Source: MGML01 sp034416335
Lineage (GTDB): Bacteria; Chloroflexota; Dehalococcoidia; Dehalococcoidales; UBA2162
Reading direction: 5' to 3'
NCBI GenBank assembly: GCA_034416335.1
Contig: DAOULV010000030.1
Location: forward strand, 62,001 to 126,000
DNA length: 64,000 bases
Shown here: one piece after another, positions 25,953 through 33,571 of the stretch
How the letters are laid out: each line of letters begins with the position of its first letter
Position numbering within the stretch: position 1 is the stretch's first letter
Program-made: the position numbers and the translations under genes
Notes under the pieces: generated by a model
The model's database searches: none
Told to the model about the DNA's origin: nothing
Seen by the model: only the letters and a program-made list of their open reading frames with translations

Positions 25953-26051
25953 ATAATGTATCATGATACACGGTGATATAGACTGAATAGAGTAATATCT
26001 GCCTAAACAATACTGCAAAGTAATCCTCACACCCCCACCACAACCGAAAAT

Positions 26052-26792
26052 ATGTATACCGATACATGCCGATGCGTGACTCATCGCTCTATTTACACTG
26101 TTAGCTCCGACATTTATCGTATTATTGTGAGAGAGGAGAGTCTTCCCGAAGTCGTGCTTGTTTCACGGGATAATCTGTTTTTCGAGGATGTTGGCATTCT
26201 TCTTGAGAACAACAGATGTTGCAGTGTTATCGGCCGCGCGTCATGTTATTCCGATGTAATCGAGAAATTGAATGAGTGGTTCCCTGATGTAATTATCATC
26301 GATGTATCTAAACCTGTCACCGGCTGCGCGAGATTGATAAAAGCCATTAAAGAAAACATAAAAAGCACGCATATTTTAATGGCGGGCACTCCTGAGAACA
26401 GCAGGGTTATCTTCAACGGACTCAAAGCCGGAGCAACCGGATTTATTTCAACGGATGACCTGATTCATCTATTGCCTTCTGCTGTAATGCATGCCTATCA
26501 CGGCAGGAACTTTTTGTCTCCACCAATTACGACGATGATGGTAAAACGCTATCTTGAATATAATTCACTGAATCAAGAGGATCCATACAACAAACTCACA
26601 AACAGGGAAAAAGAAATACTGCAGTTGATCGGTGAGGGATATGGAAGTCGGATAATTGCTAACCGCCTTAACATATCCATGAGAACAGTATCAGGCCACA
26701 GATGGAAAATTAACCGCAAGCTGGATATTCACACGGCGGTCGGACTTATCAAATATGCAATCAGCAAACAGTCCACAAGTAATGATAATTAG
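26052..26792 (+). CDS. Orphan LuxR-type regulator with degenerate receiver domain
   Basis: Up to 246 residues. The receiver keeps the beta-3 Asp (DVIIIDVSKP), but the N-terminal acidic pair is replaced (VLVSRDNLFF) and the conserved Lys is missing (GATGFISTDD where GYIPKK is expected). Normal phosphorylation is therefore unlikely. The DNA-binding domain is intact: LTNREKEILQLIGEGYGSRIIANRLNISMRTVSGHRWKINRKL. The start is uncertain; the ATG at 26052 has no ribosome site, and a GTG at 26127 would remove a Cys-rich N-terminus. It lies directly upstream of the AOR operon, so it may control it. Confidence 0.8.
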   Translation: MYTDTCRCVTHRSIYTVSSDIYRIIVREESLPEVVLVSRDNLFFEDVGILLENNRCCSVIGRASCYSDVIEKLNEWFPDVIIIDVSKPVTGCARLIKAIKENIKSTHILMAGTPENSRVIFNGLKAGATGFISTDDLIHLLPSAVMHAYHGRNFLSPPITTMMVKRYLEYNSLNQEDPYNKLTNREKEILQLIGEGYGSRIIANRLNISMRTVSGHRWKINRKLDIHTAVGLIKYAISKQSTSNDN

Positions 26793-26897
26793 TCCCGGGT
26801 ATATCGGTAGAATAATCATACCGGCTCCTGGATATTTCGTAGTTTTTAAAGAGTCCAATGCTTACATGCTTAAAATTTAAAAAGAGGAGGGATTAGT

Positions 26898-27677
26898 GTG
26901 AGTAGAAATGACACGGACATAGGAAACCGTGTGCCCGAGCATGAACCTGTCAGTTGGATTTCCTCAAAGATTCAGAAACCTACAACAAGGAGAAATTTTC
27001 TGAAAATTGCCGGTTTGGGAGGAGCTGGAATGATAGCCTTATACGCTATCGGCTGTGCAAATCCCAAGACGGCATCTTCCAGCGCAGGGGATCGAGAGAT
27101 TTATGTCGCAAATGCTACTGGGATGGTAATAGGTAATACCACCAGATGTGTTGGCTGCCGCAGGTGTGAGCTGGCATGTACCGAGTACAACGAAGGTAAA
27201 TCTCAGCCTTCTCTCGCTCGTGTAAACGTACGGAGAAACTGGGGTTTCGGTCCGCGTGGTGTACAACTGGGTTACTGGAGAGGAGAAGGTAGATTCGGTA
27301 ATCACCGTATCGTTCAAGATACTTGCAGACAGTGCCCTCACCCTGTACCTTGTCAACTTGCCTGCCCTTACGGGGCAATTGAGGTCGTTCCGCCGGCAAA
27401 TGCAAGGGTGGTTAATCAGGAAAAGTGTCACGGATGCCGGACTTGTCAAAGGGCTTGTCCCTGGGGAATGACGACTTTCGATGAGGAAATTCAGAAGGCT
27501 ACCAAATGCCATCTGTGCGGAGGTGATCCGGAGTGTGTGAAGGCATGTCCGTCCGGAGCTTTACAGTATGTCCCGTGGGAGGATAGGACCAGGGATATTC
27601 CGGCGAGATTTATCGTCCCGGCATATATCCAGACACCCCAGGACGTTGCTGAAGCTTGCGTAGATTGTCACGACTAA
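26898..27677 (+). CDS. Tat-exported polyferredoxin, AOR electron-transfer subunit
   Basis: 259 residues with a twin-arginine signal TTRRNFLKIAG (RR at 31-32) and a hydrophobic stretch ending in AIGC, so Cys53 may be lipidated. Four 4Fe-4S motifs follow at Cys 84/87/90/94, 143/146/152/156, 177/180/183/187 and 204/207/213/217, as in HybA/DmsB-type subunits. The last residues EACVDCHD contain a CxxCH haem motif, unusual for this family. GTG start with AGAGGAGGGAT upstream. It precedes the AOR catalytic subunit by 41 bp and is its likely partner. Confidence 0.93.
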   Translation: MSRNDTDIGNRVPEHEPVSWISSKIQKPTTRRNFLKIAGLGGAGMIALYAIGCANPKTASSSAGDREIYVANATGMVIGNTTRCVGCRRCELACTEYNEGKSQPSLARVNVRRNWGFGPRGVQLGYWRGEGRFGNHRIVQDTCRQCPHPVPCQLACPYGAIEVVPPANARVVNQEKCHGCRTCQRACPWGMTTFDEEIQKATKCHLCGGDPECVKACPSGALQYVPWEDRTRDIPARFIVPAYIQTPQDVAEACVDCHD

Positions 27678-27718
27678 TATTCAAAAATACATATAGTATT
27701 AATTAAGAGGAGGAAAAT

Positions 27719-29827
27719 ATGGCCGAGTACGGAGGATGGACTGGCAAAACTCTGAGAGTTGACCTGACGACAGGTAAAATAAGCTCGGAAGATACGATTG
27801 CAAAGTACGGAGATTTTCTGGGAGGTACCGGACTTGCTTATAAAGTCCTTTGGGATGAAGTTCCTCCCGGTACCAAAGCGTGGGATCCGGAGAACCGGAT
27901 AATATTCGGTGTGGGCCCGTTGACCGGCACAGGTACACCAACCGCGGGCAGGCTTTCAATAACATCTCTCTGGCCGATGGCTCCCATGGAACTGCCGGCT
28001 ACAGGACACGCCGGAGGCCACTGGGCAAGCGAACTCAAATTCGCCGGCTGGGATTCAGTCATTGTCCAGGGTAAGGCTAATTCACCGGTATGGATTTATA
28101 TTAATGATGATAAGGTTGAAATTCGGGATGCGAAGTGGCTGTGGGGACAGGGGACTTTCCAGACCACAGCTGAAATCTGCTCTCAGGTCGGTTCCGATGC
28201 TCATGTAGCTGCAATCGGCCAGGCCGGAGAAAACATGGTCAGGCAGTCGGCTATAATGGTCGACCGGTCTCACGGGGCAGGTGGACTGGGCGGTGTTATG
28301 GGTTCCAAGAACCTTAAAGCAATTGCTGTTAAAGGTTCGGGTTCACTTAAGATATCTGCTGATAAAGCTACCTGGAAGGCAGCAGTCCAGAACTGGCTGA
28401 CACTTATGGGGGCCAACTCTGGTGGCGTTGTGCCCAGGAACCCTGAACCCTGGGCGGAATATAGCGGCGGGACACGATGGACAGCTACCGAAGGACTAAC
28501 CTGGGGAGCAGCAAATCCGCCTGTAGTTCTTGGAGATTGCCCTCCTGACGACCTGAATAAGCTGGGACTTCGTACACATAAGGGCGTGCTCGACTTCAAC
28601 TATAAAGACCCGGCAACCGGTAAGCTGGTGGGAGAACTGATCACCGTTCGTATGGGTGGTTGCCATTCCTGTCCGGTACGCTGTCATATCATGATTGACC
28701 TCCCTTCGCTTGAAAAATATGGCGTTGGACGATATCACTCCAATACCTGTTCCGGATGGCAGGGGGGCCAGCAGTACCCCAAGCAGCCCTCAGATCCGTG
28801 GCAGAGAGCCGAACTCAAAGCCCTGGGAGGTGTACTGGCCGACGATTACGGTGTCTGGAACAACTACGGTGAAGCGGGGACTGACTTTGTGTTCGCCTAT
28901 GAAAACGGCATAATTAAGGAGCAACTGAGCGAGAAAGAATATAACAGTATACCGTGGGACAAGCTCGATGCCGGAGACCCGGCGTTTCAACTCGACTATT
29001 TCCGCCGGATAGCTTACAAAGAAGGCGAACTTGGTGAAGCTCTCGGTGAAGGCGCTTACCGGCTTCATCAGAGGTGGAACTTCCCGCCTGAGTACTACCT
29101 GATTCACAAGGAATGGAAGTTCGGCCACCCGTATCATCATTCTACCGAGGCTATGGGGCAGACGGGTGCATTGGTAAATCTTATCTTCAACCGTGATGCC
29201 CAGAACCATACCCATAATAGTTTCGTAGGAGCCGGACTACCGGAAGAACTTAAGATTGAAATCATGAATGAAATTACCGGCATGCCTGACAGCATGGACC
29301 CGCGGCATGACTATAAACCGATAACTCCCGGTAAGGTAAGGGTGGCAGTTCTGGCTCTGGCTCACAACGAAATACACAATTCACTCACCATGTGCGACTA
29401 TAACGGAATGGCCGGGGTATGGGCTTCACCGCTTAAGAGCCGGAACTACAGAGGAGACCCCGATCTTGAAATCAATCTTTTTAACGCCGTTACCGGTATG
29501 AATGTCAGCCTGGAGGAATATGAGGACTACGGACGCAGAAACCTCAATATTTTCCGTGCTCTGACTGCCAGGTATATGAACGAGAAAGACCAGCGCAATA
29601 AACATGATCTCATGCCAAGATGGGCGTTCGAAGAACCGGAAGACGCGGTACCTTTCACAAAGGGCCATGACAAGCTGGACAAGGACGATATGGAGAAGGC
29701 CAAGGATATATTCTACGAGCAGCTTGGCTGGGACAAAACAACCGGTTTACCGACACGGGCTGAGCTGGAAAGACTCTCTCTCGGTTATGTGGCGGATGAT
29801 ATGGCTGGAAGAGGGCTGCTCCCATAG
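27719..29827 (+). CDS. Aldehyde:ferredoxin oxidoreductase-family tungstoenzyme
   Basis: 702 residues, catalysing aldehyde to acid oxidation or the reverse with a tungsten bis-pyranopterin. N-terminal YGGWTGKTLRVDLTTGKIS and FLGGTGLAYKVLWDEV, pterin-binding NRIIFGVGPLTGTGTPTAGR, and the cubane motif GGCHSCPVRCHI (Cys near 315, 318 and 322) are all present; a late LTMCDYNGMAG supplies the fourth Cys region. It is longer than the classic 605-620 residues. It has no signal peptide of its own, while its partner has a Tat signal, so co-export on the partner is possible but not proven. The aldehyde substrate is unknown. Confidence 0.95.
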   Translation: MAEYGGWTGKTLRVDLTTGKISSEDTIAKYGDFLGGTGLAYKVLWDEVPPGTKAWDPENRIIFGVGPLTGTGTPTAGRLSITSLWPMAPMELPATGHAGGHWASELKFAGWDSVIVQGKANSPVWIYINDDKVEIRDAKWLWGQGTFQTTAEICSQVGSDAHVAAIGQAGENMVRQSAIMVDRSHGAGGLGGVMGSKNLKAIAVKGSGSLKISADKATWKAAVQNWLTLMGANSGGVVPRNPEPWAEYSGGTRWTATEGLTWGAANPPVVLGDCPPDDLNKLGLRTHKGVLDFNYKDPATGKLVGELITVRMGGCHSCPVRCHIMIDLPSLEKYGVGRYHSNTCSGWQGGQQYPKQPSDPWQRAELKALGGVLADDYGVWNNYGEAGTDFVFAYENGIIKEQLSEKEYNSIPWDKLDAGDPAFQLDYFRRIAYKEGELGEALGEGAYRLHQRWNFPPEYYLIHKEWKFGHPYHHSTEAMGQTGALVNLIFNRDAQNHTHNSFVGAGLPEELKIEIMNEITGMPDSMDPRHDYKPITPGKVRVAVLALAHNEIHNSLTMCDYNGMAGVWASPLKSRNYRGDPDLEINLFNAVTGMNVSLEEYEDYGRRNLNIFRALTARYMNEKDQRNKHDLMPRWAFEEPEDAVPFTKGHDKLDKDDMEKAKDIFYEQLGWDKTTGLPTRAELERLSLGYVADDMAGRGLLP

Positions 29828-29855
29828 CCCTCTCCTCCTCCAGCAAGAGTAGTGA

Positions 29856-30680
29856 ATGTTTCGAAGACAGGGAAAACAAAATAAGCAAGAAATAGATTAT
29901 TTACCCGTTATAGAACGGATACGGGAAGATTCAAGGAATGCATCCAGGTTGACACTGAATGCTTCCTTGAATCTGGTGATGTCTGAGATCGAAGACGCTG
30001 AAAGCAGCAATGTCGTATCCGGTATCCTGGATAACAACATGTATCCTGACGTGAAATCGATTACAGGTTCCGATGATACCGTATACTGGTACTCTCAGAC
30101 GTACATAACCGAAAGTCAGGCTGAAGGTCTGGTGCAATCGGAAGAATTGAAAAAGAAGATTGCCGAACAGGTCAGGGAGTGTTCGAAAGATCTGGCAAAG
30201 GTAACCTGTATCAGTGCGCTTCCCGAAGCCGAAAATACGGACGATATGGAACTGGTGAAAACAGCCATCACCGATCTGGAAAATGACGAACGGTATTCCG
30301 ACATAAAAGTTGTTGCAGTCCTGTCAGGTGTGCTGTATCTCTACTCCGACGAATACATCTCCAACGGGTATGCAACGACTCTGATCCGGGCGGAAGAAGA
30401 TGATCCGCGTTCGATCATCGCATCGACGGTAAGAGATGAATCGAGAATTTACCCGCGGCCGACTAATATCGATGAATTCTCAAATCCTGTTTATAACATC
30501 AGCATAAGTGAATTCGACACATACCTCGAAGATCTCCTGGAGCAGGAAGAATTCAAGGACATAAGACTGATTGAAGCTTCGACAGGAGCGCGGTACCTTT
30601 ATTCTTCTCTGTATCTCAATAAGCAGTACGCGCAATCATTAGTCGAATGGAAGGAAGTCGGCGAGTTCGAAAATCCATAA
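29856..30680 (+). CDS. Unknown protein with three internal repeats, in the AOR operon
   Basis: 274 residues, not recognised. It is built of three repeats of about 80 residues, each ending in a similar block: SITGSDDTVYWYSQTYITE, VAVLSGVLYLYSDEYISNG and IEASTGARYLYSSLYLNKQ, each followed by A-x-x-L/S-I/V and an acidic stretch. Each repeat opens with a helical part. A short Cys content and no signal peptide or membrane helix suggest a soluble cytoplasmic protein. It lies 28 bp after the AOR gene, so a role as chaperone, assembly or gating factor for AOR is plausible but unproven. The start at 29856 has no obvious strong ribosome site; TAGTGA lies upstream. Confidence 0.75.
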   Translation: MFRRQGKQNKQEIDYLPVIERIREDSRNASRLTLNASLNLVMSEIEDAESSNVVSGILDNNMYPDVKSITGSDDTVYWYSQTYITESQAEGLVQSEELKKKIAEQVRECSKDLAKVTCISALPEAENTDDMELVKTAITDLENDERYSDIKVVAVLSGVLYLYSDEYISNGYATTLIRAEEDDPRSIIASTVRDESRIYPRPTNIDEFSNPVYNISISEFDTYLEDLLEQEEFKDIRLIEASTGARYLYSSLYLNKQYAQSLVEWKEVGEFENP

Positions 30681-30687
30681 TTAAGGT

Positions 30688-30815
30688 CGGCCTCTGCTGG
30701 CAGGTTAAATAGACTGCGTGATTAATTTGAGGCGATACCGGCGGGGTTAGGTCGAAAGACGTTACTCTAAACTCCGTATCCAAATATGGTGGTATCGCGG
30801 GTAGGCTTAGATAGG
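30688..30815 (+). ncRNA. Candidate structured RNA upstream of tatA
   Basis: In the 143-bp gap before tatA, GCGATACC (30732-30739) pairs perfectly with GGTATCGC (30791-30798). Inside, GGGGTTAG (30743-30750) can pair with CTAAACTCC (30767-30775, one bulge), closed by GTC-GAAA-GAC, a GNRA tetraloop (30751-30760). A further small hairpin CCA-AATA-TGG is at 30780-30789. The last part, TGGTGGTATCGCG, loosely resembles the T-box antiterminator motif, but no specifier stem was recognised. TAGGAG, the tatA ribosome site, follows immediately. The family is unknown; it could be a riboswitch-like leader or an operon processing site. Confidence 0.45.
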
Positions 30816-30823
30816 AGTATGTT

Positions 30824-31021
30824 ATGTTCAGAATGGGTCCATGGGAGATTGCGTTAATCCTGGTAATTATCCTTCTTTTATTCGGCGTAGGAAAACTTCC
30901 TCAAGTAGGTGGTGCAATCGGTAAAGGGATACATGCTTTCCGAAAAGGGGCGAGCGAAGATGAAGAAGAGCCGGTTAATACCGCCAGGACAATTACCAAA
31001 AAAAGAACGATAAAAAGTTAG
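30824..31021 (+). CDS. tatA: Twin-arginine translocase subunit TatA/E
   Basis: 65 residues: a short N-terminal membrane helix (WEIALILVIILLLFG), the hinge GVGKLPQVGGAIGKGIHAFRKG (amphipathic helix with the conserved Phe-Gly and Pro), and a charged tail. This is the normal TatA pattern. No tatC lies nearby. Its place inside the AOR operon, together with a Tat-signal partner subunit, suggests a dedicated or dosage copy for export of that complex. Ribosome site TAGGAG. Confidence 0.95.
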   Translation: MFRMGPWEIALILVIILLLFGVGKLPQVGGAIGKGIHAFRKGASEDEEEPVNTARTITKKRTIKS

Positions 31022-31070
31022 GCAATATTCCTCAGGTTATAAAACATTTAAATATAATAGGGGTAAATTC

Positions 31071-31373
31071 GTGAAGAAAAAAATAATTACCATTTTCATA
31101 GTTGCCCTTGTGCTTGCATCGGGTGCTGCTATTATTTCCTGTGGAGGTTCTTCAGGAACAACGGGGGTATCGACGACCGAAAAATCTTCACCAGGCCAGA
31201 CGGAGGAAGCGATGCCTGAAGAACCTTCGTCAGGTCAAGCTGCAACTATGCTTCATTCCACACAAGGAAGGGAAAACTGTCTGATGTGCCATGATGAGGG
31301 TAAAACAAAGCCGTTTCCCTCCGACCATGCGGGAAGGCAAAATGACAGTTGCCTGACATGCCATAAGAGCTAG
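31071..31373 (+). CDS. Small dihaem-type cytochrome c lipoprotein
   Basis: 100 residues. A signal peptide of about 20 residues ends in a lipobox-like AIISC, followed by a Ser/Thr/Glu/Pro-rich linker. Two CxxCH motifs are at the C-terminus, NCLMCHDEGK and SCLTCHKS, separated by SDHAGRQND, which places one His between the haems. It is a membrane-anchored extracytoplasmic electron carrier and could accept electrons from the AOR/polyferredoxin complex. It is the last plus-strand gene of the AOR group before a 570-bp gap. Confidence 0.9.
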   Translation: MKKKIITIFIVALVLASGAAIISCGGSSGTTGVSTTEKSSPGQTEEAMPEEPSSGQAATMLHSTQGRENCLMCHDEGKTKPFPSDHAGRQNDSCLTCHKS

Positions 31374-31724
31374 CCCTTAAAGAAAAAATTATAAAGAATA
31401 GTATATATCCGGCGGTGCTTTATTGGAGCTATATGGAGAAATGATGCGCCGGCAGGGTTATTTGTTTTCCATATAAAGAGAGGTGGACTGAAATATTTAC
31501 ACAGCATCCGCGTAAGGTTTTTTTAATGATTCCATCTCCATACTTAAGCATCTATTTGGCAAAGGAATGGAGTGCTGAATAAGTTGATTTCTGCATTTGT
31601 TTATCGTCGCCAAGTACTGCCTGGCAACCGAACTTAAAGCCGGGATTATTTATCATCTACCCCCATTTAATTTCAATAACCATATAGTATCATTTATTTT
31701 TTTTCTTTCCGGAAAAAGTGGGTA

Positions 31725-31874
31725 ATGCTTATAAGGGTACTAAAGGATTATAAACAGGATTCAAGCTATAAATTCCTTCTTAACTACCCGCCACTGGCGG
31801 TATTTGATCTGTATATAACTGGCAATATTGATGAATCATCAGAACAAAGTAAAAAGAATGCTCAGGTAGGTTAA
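31725..31874 (+). CDS. Possible 49-residue small protein
   Basis: In the 571-bp AT-rich gap between the cytochrome and the regulator there is one frame from ATG 31725 to TAA 31872-31874. It reads MLIRVLKDYKQDSSYKFLLN and goes on YPPLAVFDLYITGNIDESS. No recognised family. The upstream GAAAAAGTGGG is a poor ribosome site. The amino acid use looks protein-like, but the ORF is short. No other gene or element was seen in 31374-31944. Confidence 0.25.
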   Translation: MLIRVLKDYKQDSSYKFLLNYPPLAVFDLYITGNIDESSEQSKKNAQVG

Positions 31875-31944
31875 AACGCAGGAATTAGGTGATAAATCGG
31901 ACCAGCATCTCGCTCCATTCTGATTTCCTGTTAGGAGGCGGAAA

Positions 31945-32616
31945 ATGAATAGTAAGATCAGGGTATTGGTCGCCGATGATCATGCAATAATGCGAGATGG
32001 CATACGTTCGTTGTTCAGCAGCTGTGACGATATCGAAATAATCGATGAGGCTGCTGATGGTAAGGAAGCCTATGAAAAAACGATTGAATCATCACCGGAC
32101 CTTGTGATCATGGATATCGGCATGGCGGGTATGGACGGGCTGGAAGCAACCAGGCGTATCCGCAAAAAGAATCCCCAAGTTAGAGTGTTGATCTTGACCC
32201 AACATGAAAACCGTGAATATCTTATTTCAGCCATTAAGGCTGGAATTTCGGGATACATTCCTAAAAAAGCCATGGGAATTGACCTGATATCCGCGGTCCG
32301 TTCCGTTGGCAAAGGCAATTCATATCTCTACCCTTCTGTAACTACAGCGCTTATTCAGGATTACCTTGAACAGGTCGAAGAAGAACCGTTCGACCTTCTG
32401 ACTTCGAGAGAAAGGGAAGTATTGAAACTGATAGCTGATGGTCATACAAGCAGGCGGATAGCCGACCAGTTATTCCTCAGCCTGAAGACTGTTATTGGTT
32501 ATAGAACGAGTATTATGGAAAAACTCGACATTCACAATAAGGCGGATCTGATAAAATACGCAATAAAGAAAGGCTTGGTGGCAATCGATAACGTGAGTAG
32601 TCAACCCTATTATTAG
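31945..32616 (+). CDS. NarL/FixJ-family response regulator
   Basis: 223 residues with an intact receiver: VLVADDHAIMRDGI, phospho-Asp in DLVIMDIGMAGMDG and Lys in SGYIPKKAMG. The DNA-binding domain is LTSREREVLKLIADGHTSRRIADQLFLSLKTVIGYRTSIMEKL. Very similar in layout to the regulator at 25228, but with no adjacent kinase. The ribosome site is TTAGGAGGCGG. It may respond to the kinase at 23232, which would give one kinase and two targets. Confidence 0.93.
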   Translation: MNSKIRVLVADDHAIMRDGIRSLFSSCDDIEIIDEAADGKEAYEKTIESSPDLVIMDIGMAGMDGLEATRRIRKKNPQVRVLILTQHENREYLISAIKAGISGYIPKKAMGIDLISAVRSVGKGNSYLYPSVTTALIQDYLEQVEEEPFDLLTSREREVLKLIADGHTSRRIADQLFLSLKTVIGYRTSIMEKLDIHNKADLIKYAIKKGLVAIDNVSSQPYY

Positions 32617-32686
32617 TCTGCGGTATATCATATATTTTAATTAGGCGATCTCACACAATGAGCCAATTTAGTCCCTGCAAACTGGC

Positions 32687-33556
32687 TCAAGTAAGACCCA
32701 GAAGCCTGGCCGGATTAGTTTTTACCATCGTCTCAATTTCACCTGTATCCAAGCCCTTCCTCAGCAGAGTTGCTATGAACATTCTCATACCTTCCGGAGC
32801 CGGAGGATTATAACTCTGACCCAGGTCGGTGCTCATTATACAGTGTTCGGCACCAACAGCTTTAACCAGTTCGACAATTTGTGTCGGGTCATAGGAGTTC
32901 ATGGTTGGTAGTACGTCCCAGAATGAATGCTCAATATAAACTCCTTCCCCGGCCAATTGCTTGAGTTCGTCATTGCTGCATAGAACACTGGTAAGTGCTC
33001 CTTGCAGAGCGTGGGTAACCAGTAATTTGGTGAATCCAATTTTCTGGGATTCTTCAGCCAGAGCGAAGGTTTCTTTGGGTGAAATATGTCCGGTAGCCAG
33101 GACGATATCAAAGTCCTTAGCTATATGAAGAATTTCTTTAGCTTCAGATTTCAATACACCATTAGAATCGAGGATCACCTGTTCGGTCCCAGGTAACTTG
33201 AACCCTAGGACTTTCTCAACAACCGATTTGGAGTTTGATGAGGAAAAAGTAGGCATCCATATGATTTTAGCCCCCATCCGAGCGGCAGCGATGGCCGCGG
33301 AAGGATTTAGACCGCCAATTTCGTTTTCCAATGTCAGGCTGCCAAATACTTGCACTTCCGGTACTATTTCACTGACCAACGACGCTATCGGTACAGTGTT
33401 ATATTCCCGATTCTTCAAAACGAGGGCTTTCATTCCCATCTCGCTAGCAGAAACTGCTAATTCCAGGGCATTCTGACGTCGTTCCATCAAAGATTCAGGC
33501 CCAAAATGGACATGCATATCGATCGCACCGGATACTAGACTATCGACGGTGTTCAT
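32687..33556 (-). CDS. DUF6282-family amidohydrolase-like protein
   Basis: 289-residue probable TIM-barrel metal hydrolase: GAIDMHVHFGPESLMERR (HxH), ATGHISPKETFAL, VTHALQG, GVYIEHSFWD and MSTDLGQSYNPPAPEG. The metal ligands (two N-terminal His, central His residues, late Asp) are all visible. Substrate unknown. It is 15 bp downstream of the FAD oxidoreductase on the same strand, so the two form an operon whose product may be an oxidised then hydrolysed compound. Confidence 0.8.
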   Translation of the reverse strand: MNTVDSLVSGAIDMHVHFGPESLMERRQNALELAVSASEMGMKALVLKNREYNTVPIASLVSEIVPEVQVFGSLTLENEIGGLNPSAAIAAARMGAKIIWMPTFSSSNSKSVVEKVLGFKLPGTEQVILDSNGVLKSEAKEILHIAKDFDIVLATGHISPKETFALAEESQKIGFTKLLVTHALQGALTSVLCSNDELKQLAGEGVYIEHSFWDVLPTMNSYDPTQIVELVKAVGAEHCIMSTDLGQSYNPPAPEGMRMFIATLLRKGLDTGEIETMVKTNPARLLGLT

Positions 33557-33571
33557 TTACTTTCTCCTCTC

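Noticed and set aside
30732..30798. A tRNA-like gene formed by the 8-bp helix before tatA
   Set aside because: No T-loop GTTCRA motif or standard anticodon arm is present; kept only as a structured RNA candidate.
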